A stretch of DNA of 19,186 nt from assembly GCA_031290955.1 (NCBI GenBank), contig JAISLJ010000042.1, positions 1 to 19,186 on the forward strand. The letters run 5' to 3'. The notes beneath the pieces were generated by a model, which was not told where the DNA came from, did no database searches, and worked only from the letters and a program-made list of their open reading frames with translations. This document shows positions 13,884 to 19,186 of the stretch, piece by piece. The stretch's first letter is position 1; each line of letters starts with the position of its first letter. Position numbers and translations under genes: made by a program. The stretch comes from Zoogloeaceae bacterium (GTDB lineage Bacteria > Pseudomonadota > Gammaproteobacteria > Burkholderiales > Rhodocyclaceae).

Positions 13884-16161
13884 CATTGCGAGCCTCTTGA
13901 TTGCGCTGTTGCGAAGCGCGGGCGTTGAATCGCGTTATGTGTATGGCACGGCGCTGGTGCCCTCAGAACAGGTGATGAACTGGGTGGGCGGCGCGAAGAC
14001 GCCAGAAGTGGCGCAGCAGATTCTGGGGCAGGGCGGCATCCCGAACACGGGGCTGGTCAGCGGGGGCAAGGTTTCGACGATCCGTCTGGAACACGTGTGG
14101 GTCGAGGCGTGGATCAAGTATCACCCGGAACGGGGGATCGACCACGTGGGCGGCGCGAGCGAGGGTGACAGTTGGGTGCCGCTGGACGCGAGTTTCAAGC
14201 AATACACCTTCACGGAAGGGATGGATTTGCAGGAAGCCGTGCCGTTCGATGCCGAAGCCTTGGTGACCGCCGCGCAACAGGGGGCGGAAGTCAATGAGGC
14301 GGAAGGCTGGGTGCGGAACGTCAATCAGGCGGCGACGGAGAGCCAGTTCAAGGCCTACCAGCAACAATTGAAGAATTACCTGGAGCAACAAAACAACGGT
14401 CAGAGCACGGTAGGAGATGTGCTGGGCACAACAAGGATCCAGATCAATCCGCTGCCGTACCTGGCGGGAACCTTGCCCTATCGGGTGCAGGCGACGGCGA
14501 ACCGGTTTGCGGAAATACCGGAGAATTTGCGGGCGAAGTTCCGCTATCGGATTTACGCGAGCCAGAATGACCGGTATTACGGCGGGGATCCGATTCTGGA
14601 CTTTGAAGCGCCGACGGCGACCCTGACGGGGAAGAAGGTCACGCTGACCTGGGTAGCGGCGGACGAAAGCCAGCAAAAGGCGCTGGAAGCGTTATTGCCG
14701 ACGCCGCAACCGGGACAACAGCTTGATCCCAACGATTTGCCGAGGACGATTCCGGCAAGCATTCGCCTGAAACCGCAGATTCGGGTGGAGGGCGAACTGA
14801 AGGCGGAGGGTACGGCGCAGAACGTGGGCAACGAGCCGATTGGCGCGGGGGCGTTCACGAGATACGGGACGCAAAACTGGGATGAATCGGTAGATCAACT
14901 GATTGTGGGCCAGCAAACCGCGATTGGCTTGTCGATCCAGGGGATAAGCCAGAGCCAGCTTGATCGGCTGAAGGCGCGGATGGAACAGACGAAGGGCACA
15001 CTGGAGGCGGCGCAGAATTTGCCGGAAGGCGAGCGGGCCGGAGCGTTGCAGGGGTTAACCGGGGAACACATCACGGGCGATTTGCTGACCGCCACCATCT
15101 GGGGTTACTTTGCTGGTCTGCAAAGCTACGGGACGATCGCGGCAAGCCAGGCGGAAATGATTGATTTACCGGGTTTGAGCTATGGCGTGTTTCACGCGCA
15201 AGTGAAGGTGAATCAACTCTACGGGATCGTAACAACGGGCGTTTCCTTTCAGGGCCTGAACATTGACATCGGCCACCTGCGGCATATCCGCTGGGTGAAG
15301 GACGACAATCCGCAATCGGCAATCAACGCAAAACCGGAATTGACCCAAAACGGCAAGACGGCAACGCAGAACCGGTGGATTGCGTACAACCGCGCAAGAG
15401 GCCAGCACAGCAGCGCAATGGAACACGCGGTACCGGAACAGTTCTGGGTGGACAGGAACCAGTGTCGGTACGCGGATGAGAACGGGCAGATCAAGAATCC
15501 GGCCCTGCCGGATTGCGGGCAGGCGGTTAGCGCGGTAAAAGCCATTGCCATCGCGCAAAGCCAAGGACAGAAGATTTACACGATCACCCAACAGAATGCT
15601 AGCACGGCCTTGGCGAAGCTGCCGATAGGGGGCAGTGTCGGGCAGGAGATCAGGAACGCCGTGCTTTCGGGCAAGGAAGTGACCGTTCATGAGAAACCGA
15701 TCAACGCCTTTGGTTGGTCGGGGTATGGCTACACGGTCATTGACCCGGAAACGGGCGCGGGCGGGTATGTTATTGAGGGGGGCGGGAATGGAGGAGAAAT
15801 GGCAGATGACAATACAGATGATACTTCTACTCTGGGAAAACTCTATTCATGGTTGACCACTATTGTTCCATCATTCCTGAAAAAATTAGGAGGAGCAATA
15901 CTTGGCGGTTTTTTTGGTTTTCTTGAAGCTTTGTATAAATTGGGGGACTGTGATAGCAAATATACATTGGTTGTCATAACAGCATATTCTGTTATAACGC
16001 TAACGATTTTTTCTCTTCTTTCTTCTGTCATCGTAGGGGCATTTATTGCCGGAATTGCTTTTTGGGTGATTACTATAGCGATTAGTTCTCTTGTTTCATA
16101 TGCAGTAAGTTTTCTAATTGATGCGGCAGATTCATCTCCCGTATGCAATGGGAGAGAATAA
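13720..16161 (+). CDS. Transglutaminase-type polymorphic toxin candidate, copy 2 (N-terminally truncated)
   Basis: This 813-residue frame has a backbone that matches copy 1 residue for residue without gaps up to residue 692; I count about two dozen substitutions by eye. The transglutaminase His and Asp motifs (EHVWVEAWI, WVPLDASFK) are kept. One small block differs clearly: NLPEGERAGALQGLTG against NLPQDQQAGALQNLTG. Many DNA differences are silent, which points to past selection on the protein frame. After YGYTVIDPETGAGGYVIEG and GNGG, the 121-residue tip is unrelated to tip 1. The frame opens with a non-ATG codon at 13720 and lacks a normal N-terminus like copy 1. Its stop overlaps the next gene as TAATG, implying coupling. 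Confidence 0.7.
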   Translation: MLLLFSAIILNMVRFSSLPYRSQSAPYAGQMMLCLIFLWLLRAMALPRKQGNAFDIASLLIALLRSAGVESRYVYGTALVPSEQVMNWVGGAKTPEVAQQILGQGGIPNTGLVSGGKVSTIRLEHVWVEAWIKYHPERGIDHVGGASEGDSWVPLDASFKQYTFTEGMDLQEAVPFDAEALVTAAQQGAEVNEAEGWVRNVNQAATESQFKAYQQQLKNYLEQQNNGQSTVGDVLGTTRIQINPLPYLAGTLPYRVQATANRFAEIPENLRAKFRYRIYASQNDRYYGGDPILDFEAPTATLTGKKVTLTWVAADESQQKALEALLPTPQPGQQLDPNDLPRTIPASIRLKPQIRVEGELKAEGTAQNVGNEPIGAGAFTRYGTQNWDESVDQLIVGQQTAIGLSIQGISQSQLDRLKARMEQTKGTLEAAQNLPEGERAGALQGLTGEHITGDLLTATIWGYFAGLQSYGTIAASQAEMIDLPGLSYGVFHAQVKVNQLYGIVTTGVSFQGLNIDIGHLRHIRWVKDDNPQSAINAKPELTQNGKTATQNRWIAYNRARGQHSSAMEHAVPEQFWVDRNQCRYADENGQIKNPALPDCGQAVSAVKAIAIAQSQGQKIYTITQQNASTALAKLPIGGSVGQEIRNAVLSGKEVTVHEKPINAFGWSGYGYTVIDPETGAGGYVIEGGGNGGEMADDNTDDTSTLGKLYSWLTTIVPSFLKKLGGAILGGFFGFLEALYKLGDCDSKYTLVVITAYSVITLTIFSLLSSVIVGAFIAGIAFWVITIAISSLVSYAVSFLIDAADSSPVCNGRE
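15796..16158 (+). other. Variable hydrophobic tip 2 (121 aa)
   Basis: An acidic start (EMADDNTDDTSTL) is followed by an amphipathic stretch (YSWLTTIVPSFLKKLGGAI). Long hydrophobic helices then follow (TLTIFSLLSSVIVGAFIAGI and FWVITIAISSLVSYAVSFLI). The order of amphipathic helix and then hydrophobic hairpin recalls pore-forming toxins, but this is only a resemblance by eye. The DNA is AT-rich. Confidence 0.5.
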
Positions 16162-16589
16162 TGGCTGACAGACATTGCTGCCCGGTGTGTGGAGTTGATT
16201 ATGGTGTTCTATGGGTTTTTATAAGGGCGTCTACTAAATTTAGTCGCATTGGAAATAGGTGCAAAAAATGTGGTAATGTTATTACCCTTGAGGGGAGAAG
16301 TGCGCACCATGCCAAAAGGGTTGTTTTTTTGGTATATATTGCTACGTGTCTTCCAGGGTTATTTTTACCACCGGTGTATGCTATTACTGGTGGATTTAAT
16401 TATTTGTTCGTTTTTTCTGCATTGTTGTTATTGGTGATATTCTTTTTCTTTATTCTTGTTTATCTATTTATTTTTTCGATACTTATTTTAAGATTGTTTC
16501 CAAAACCGTTCCAAGGTGTTGGCATTATAAGTTCATTAAAATCGCCTCAAAAAATATTTTCGCCTGTTTCTTTTTTTACATTTTGGTGA
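16161..16589 (+). CDS. Zinc-ribbon membrane protein, candidate immunity 2
   Basis: From ATG 16161, which overlaps the toxin-2 stop (TAATG) and follows GGGAGAGA, the product is 142 residues. It has an N-terminal treble-Cys/zinc-ribbon pattern C7-x2-C10 and C34-x2-C37. Two or three membrane segments follow (VVFLVYIATCLPGLFLPPVY, LFVFSALLLLVIFFFFILVY). I do not recognise a family. A longer in-frame start at 16143 would overlap toxin 2 and is less likely. Tight coupling to tip 2 suggests an immunity role; a cytosolic zinc ribbon on a membrane anchor is unusual for such a protein. Confidence 0.65.
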   Translation: MADRHCCPVCGVDYGVLWVFIRASTKFSRIGNRCKKCGNVITLEGRSAHHAKRVVFLVYIATCLPGLFLPPVYAITGGFNYLFVFSALLLLVIFFFFILVYLFIFSILILRLFPKPFQGVGIISSLKSPQKIFSPVSFFTFW

Positions 16590-16604
16590 AGACTGAAGAC
16601 GCAG

Positions 16605-17603
16605 ATGGAACAGACGAAGGCGACGCTGGAAACCGCGCAGGCGCTTCCGCAAGACCAGCAGGCGGGCGCGTTGCAAAACCTGACCGGCGAGCACATCACG
16701 GGCGATTTGCTGACCGCCACCATCTGGGGGTACTTTGCCGGTCTGCAAAGCTACGGGACGATAGCGGCAAGCCAGGCGGAAATGATTGATTTACCGGGTT
16801 TGAGCTATGGCGTGTTCCATGCGCAAGTGAAGGTAAACCAACTCTATGGCATCGTCACCACGGGCGTCAGTTTCCAGGGCTTGAACATTGACATCGGCCA
16901 CCTGCGCCATATCCGTTGGGTGAAGGATGACGATCCGGCATCGGCAATCAACAACAAACCGGAATTGACCCAGAACGGCAAGACGGCAACGCAGAACCGG
17001 TGGATCGCGTACAACCGCGCAAGGGGCCAACACAGCAGCGCGATGGAACACGTTGTGCCGGAGCAGTTCTGGGTGGACAGGAACCAGTGCCGGTACGCGG
17101 ATGAAACCGGGCAAATCAAGAACCCGGCCCTGCCGGATTGCGGGCAGGCGGTTAGCGCGGTAAAAGCCATTGCCATCGCGCAACAGCAGGGGCAGAAGAT
17201 TTACACGATCACGGCACAGAATGCCAGCACAGCCTTGGCGAAACTGCCGATTGGGGGCAGTGTCGGGCAGGAAATCAGGAATGCCGTTCTTTCAGGCAAG
17301 GAAGTGACTATTCATGAGAAACCCATCAATGCCTTTGGCTGGTCTGGGTATGGCTATGCCGTCATTGACCCGGAAACGGGCGCGGGTGGGTATGTCATTG
17401 AGGGGAGCGGGAATGGGGGTAATTTACCTGCATTTTTCCTTGGCATTGGGTTAACTGCTGCAATATTGGCAATGTTGGCAATAGCAGCAATGGTGCCGGG
17501 TGGTCTATGGATAAAATTCCTGGGCGGACTTGGATTAACATGGGAAATTGCTAGTATCACATTTGTTCCAAGTAACACGATTATGTATTGTTTTGAGTAT
17601 TGA
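16605..17603 (+). CDS. Orphan toxin module, copy 3 (backbone fragment plus tip)
   Basis: The frame opens at an ATG equal to Met421 of copy 1 (MEQTKATLE) and has 332 residues. DNA homology begins at 16594, five nucleotides after the stop of the previous gene. It keeps the last 272 backbone residues, including SYGVFHAQVKVNQLYGIVTT, the NQCRY...PDCGQ cysteine pair and the junction YGYAVIDPETGAGGYVIEG. A new 60-residue tip is attached. It lacks the transglutaminase domain, so alone it cannot be a complete secreted protein. It matches the orphan CT modules of Rhs and Cdi loci, which serve as recombination donors. Weak translation is possible. Confidence 0.75.
   Translation: MEQTKATLETAQALPQDQQAGALQNLTGEHITGDLLTATIWGYFAGLQSYGTIAASQAEMIDLPGLSYGVFHAQVKVNQLYGIVTTGVSFQGLNIDIGHLRHIRWVKDDDPASAINNKPELTQNGKTATQNRWIAYNRARGQHSSAMEHVVPEQFWVDRNQCRYADETGQIKNPALPDCGQAVSAVKAIAIAQQQGQKIYTITAQNASTALAKLPIGGSVGQEIRNAVLSGKEVTIHEKPINAFGWSGYGYAVIDPETGAGGYVIEGSGNGGNLPAFFLGIGLTAAILAMLAIAAMVPGGLWIKFLGGLGLTWEIASITFVPSNTIMYCFEY
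17421..17600 (+). other. Variable hydrophobic tip 3 (60 aa)
   Basis: This is the shortest tip. A hydrophobic region (FFLGIGLTAAILAMLAIAAM) is followed by VPGGLWIKFLGGLGLTWEIA and a short polar end. One or two membrane segments are likely. The tip may be truncated compared with tips 1 and 2, but its stop is followed at once by the partner gene. Confidence 0.5.
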
Positions 17604-17604
17604 T

Positions 17605-17967
17605 ATGGATATCTTTAAAAATATTGAGTTTCGCGATTTGATGCGAATAATCATATTTGCAGAGATAATTGTGTATTCTGTTTTTTTGTTTATATGGGCA
17701 TCAAGCGCTTCTTTTAAAGCTATTTTCATGCATCTTAAGAAAAATGGGAAATTTGATCTTGAGATAAAATTGATATGTCTTGAATATTTTGCGCTGTTGA
17801 CTATTAGCTCTATTTTTATTAGAGGATTCAATTGGATATCAGTGGCTTTCTATGCGTTTATTTGCTTATTTGTCGTGCAATTAATTCGGTTTTTTATCTT
17901 TCACTCAAATAGTAGGATTGCAGTAAAATTATTGACTTACATTAAAAAGAACGATGGCATATCATGA
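17605..17967 (+). CDS. Small membrane protein, candidate immunity 3
   Basis: The ATG at 17605 is one nucleotide after the toxin-3 stop (TGATATG). The 120-residue product has about four hydrophobic segments: IIIFAEIIVYSVFLFIWA, LICLEYFALLTISSIFI, WISVAFYAFICLFVVQLI and a shorter one. The size and layout resemble membrane immunity proteins of pore-forming colicins; I do not recognise a specific family. Its TGA overlaps the ATG of the copy-4 fragment (ATGA). The gene is strongly AT-rich. Confidence 0.65.
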   Translation: MDIFKNIEFRDLMRIIIFAEIIVYSVFLFIWASSASFKAIFMHLKKNGKFDLEIKLICLEYFALLTISSIFIRGFNWISVAFYAFICLFVVQLIRFFIFHSNSRIAVKLLTYIKKNDGIS

Positions 17968-18350
17968 GCCAGGCGGAAATGATCGATCTGTCGGGTTTGA
18001 GCTACGGCGTGTTCCATGCGCAGGTGAAGGTGAACCAGCTTTATGGCATTGTGACCACGGGCGTCAGTTTCCAGGGCCTGAACATTGACATCGGCCACCT
18101 GCGGCATATCCGTTGGGTGAAGGATGACAATCCGCAATCGGCAATCAACAACAAACCGGAACTGACCCAGAACGGCAAGACGGCGACGCAGAACCGGTGG
18201 ATTGCGTACAACCGCGCAAGAGGCCAGCACAGCAGCGCGATGGAACACGCGGTGCCGGAGCAGTTCTGGGTGGACAGGAACCAATGTCGGTACGCGGATG
18301 AAAACGGGCAAATCAAGAATCCCGCGCTGCCGCAGTTCAATTTAATGTAG
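17964..18350 (+). pseudogene. Orphan toxin module, copy 4, cut by an IS630 element
   Basis: The frame starts at ATG 17964, formed by the last codons of the previous gene. Backbone homology (SQAEMIDLSGLSYGVFHAQ) runs from 17967 to 18332, where PALP is followed by foreign sequence (QFNLM) and a stop. The junction motif, tip and partner gene are missing, having been removed or displaced by the IS. The remaining 122 backbone residues are uninterrupted and close to copies 1-3. Confidence 0.85.
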
Positions 18351-18597
18351 CGCATATCCATCATGCCTGAACCATCCAGATATATCGGACAGGGTGACGG
18401 CGCTGAAAGCTTGGGCGATGGCCTGATCAAGAAGTTCTTTCGCGCGGACTTTGAGTTTGCGCAGAATTGCCTTGATTTTCGACCACATCAGTTCGATGGG
18501 ATTGAGGTCGGGACTGTACGGCGGCAGGAACAATACCGAGGCGCCGACGGCTTCGATCGCTTCGACAACGCCGCTTACTTATGGCTCGACAAGTTAT
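18342..18597 (-). pseudogene. IS630 transposase, C-terminal part
   Basis: On the minus strand NLSSHK, VVEAIEAVGASVLFLPPYSP and DLNPIELMWSKIKAILRK are the classic end of the IS630 DDE domain, with the last acidic residue in NPIE. NLSSHK is followed by a stop or frame change before VVEAIEA. The first catalytic Asp region is absent. The product end is HDGYALH. Confidence 0.85.
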
Positions 18598-18886
18598 GGA
18601 AACGCTGAACAACCAGGCAAATCGAGGCGGGCAGGACAAAAATCGAGGCAAACAATACCCACAAGGCATAAACAAGGGATTTTTGCTGTAAAACTGGCCC
18701 TGGAAGGCCGGAAATCGGGGGAATTTCCCCCAATTCCCGTTATTTTGGACACACTTCTCCCGTCAGAGGCCGTCCCCACTTGACGAGTTTCTTGTTGAGG
18801 AAGGTCTGAACAAGTCCCTTTTCCGAAAACAAATCTAATAAAATCAATGAGATAAACTGCTGGCCTGGGACTTTTTCAGCGTTTCC
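18598..18886. mobile_element. 289-bp MITE-like element with 12-bp terminal inverted repeats
   Basis: GGAAACGCTGAA at 18598-18609 is matched by its perfect reverse complement at 18875-18886; imperfect similarity continues inward (CCAGGC on both sides). The block sits exactly between the two halves of the IS630 transposase. It holds a near-perfect palindrome of G5/C5 around AATT (18717-18731) and an open frame ending LTGEVCPK, but no recognisable transposase. It is probably an internally deleted derivative of another IS. No clear target duplication is visible, so the flanks may have changed. Confidence 0.7.
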
Positions 18887-19186
18887 TTGATCGTACAGCA
18901 CAGCGCCTGTGCTCACCGGCAGGGAGAATGCTTCGATGAGTTCCCGCAGGGTGATGTCCGGCTGCTCGTCAATCTTCCGCCTGATCTCCTCAAGCTGTTC
19001 CGCCGATAGCGCCGGCTTTCTCCCGTTCGGGTTGGGCCGGGGTTCATGGCTCCCCGTCTCCCGGTACAACGCCAGCAACCGAGTGATCGCACTCACGCTC
19101 ACCCGCATCTCCCTGGCAACCTTCGCATGACTCGCGCCCTCTTTTTTGGCCGCAAGTATCCTTTTCCTCAGATCATTCGATAGCGG
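18887..19186 (-). pseudogene. IS630 transposase, N-terminal part (runs off the window)
   Basis: From the window edge the minus strand reads LSNDLRKRILAAKKEGASHA, a helix-turn-helix region (KVAREMRVSVSAITRLL) and the linker RPNPNGRKPALSAEQLEEI. It continues through IDEQPDITLRELIEAFSLPV. This is the DNA-binding half of an IS630-family transposase. It is interrupted just after SLPVSTGAV by the inserted 289-bp block. Confidence 0.88.

Larger units (their letters stand above)
10823..18332 (+). repeat. Four-copy tandem backbone repeat with variable tails
   Basis: Copy 1 is 10823-12952, copy 2 13666-15795, copy 3 16594-17420 and copy 4 17967-18332. Matching landmarks at each end give constant offsets of 2843, 4468 and 5665 from copy 1, so the copies align without net insertions or deletions. 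Copies 3 and 4 begin at positions equivalent to 12126 and 12302 of copy 1. Homology in copies 1-3 ends at the same NGG codons; copy 4 is cut earlier by an IS. Sequence between copies is unrelated and AT-rich. Confidence 0.93.
18333..19186 (-). mobile_element. IS630-family insertion sequence (decayed, partly outside the window)
   Basis: The element begins where backbone copy 4 stops (18332/18333) and runs to the window end. Both ends of an IS630-family transposase are recognisable on the minus strand, with a foreign 289-bp block between them. I could not identify a clear TA target duplication, since the other end lies outside the window. Confidence 0.8.

Noticed and set aside
10823..18332. Possible CRISPR array because of repeated blocks
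   Set aside because: The repeats are hundreds of bases to 2 kb of coding DNA; no short regularly spaced repeats were seen.

Overview
Organism. Codon use, gene order and protein sequences suggest a nitrogen-fixing betaproteobacterium with a fairly GC-rich core genome (Rhodocyclales-like is a guess). The core block has the order miaB-phoH-ybeY-corC-lnt, which is typical of proteobacteria. Next to it lies part of a nif cluster.

Layout. (1) Positions 1-486 hold a small AT-rich membrane-protein gene and a pair of overlapping perfect inverted repeats. (2) Positions 5688 down to 487, on the minus strand, are a tightly overlapped housekeeping operon: miaB (tRNA ms2i6A), phoH/ybeZ (ATPase), ybeY (rRNA-processing endonuclease), corC (CBS-domain protein) and lnt (apolipoprotein N-acyltransferase). 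(3) Positions 5734-6319 hold a hypothetical gene and a tRNA with a CAT anticodon. They are read divergently from promoters whose -35 boxes overlap. (4) Positions 6320-7195 are a decayed region with an unrecognised frameshifted ORF and an internal fragment of an IS5-family transposase. (5) Positions 10585 down to 7251 are a nif operon: nifN-nifX-rseC-(NifX-associated DUF269 gene)-(DUF683 gene)-fdxB. It has a sigma-54 -24/-12 promoter, a TGT-N10-ACA NifA-type upstream site and a strong intrinsic terminator. nifE does not precede nifN, and an RseC/SoxR-reducing-system gene lies inside the operon.

(6) Positions 10823-18332 are the most interesting part: four tandem copies of one backbone. Two are long (about 690 conserved residues, starting inside a transglutaminase-like domain). 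Two are 5'-truncated and begin at different backbone points. In the first three copies the conserved sequence stops at the same place, just after a junction motif of the form YGYxVIDPETGxGGYxIEGxGNGG (copies 1 and 2 differ slightly within it). It is followed by a different AT-rich hydrophobic tip (106, 121 and 60 residues) and, at once, by a different small membrane-protein gene (111, 142 and about 120 residues). This is the layout of Rhs or CdiA polymorphic toxins with orphan toxin/immunity modules, but on a transglutaminase-type backbone and with membrane-type tips. I infer an array of membrane-targeting (possibly pore-forming) toxins with membrane immunity proteins. The fourth copy is cut at its backbone by an IS630-family element.

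(7) Positions 18333-19186 are that IS630 element. Its transposase gene is split by a 289-bp sequence bounded by perfect 12-bp inverted repeats, and it runs off the window.

Caveats. Both long backbone copies lack a normal N-terminus. A signal-peptide-like frame lies upstream in another reading frame, offset by +1 in both copies. They may therefore be truncated silent donors rather than expressed secreted toxins. All functions are inferred from sequence recognition, without database searches.
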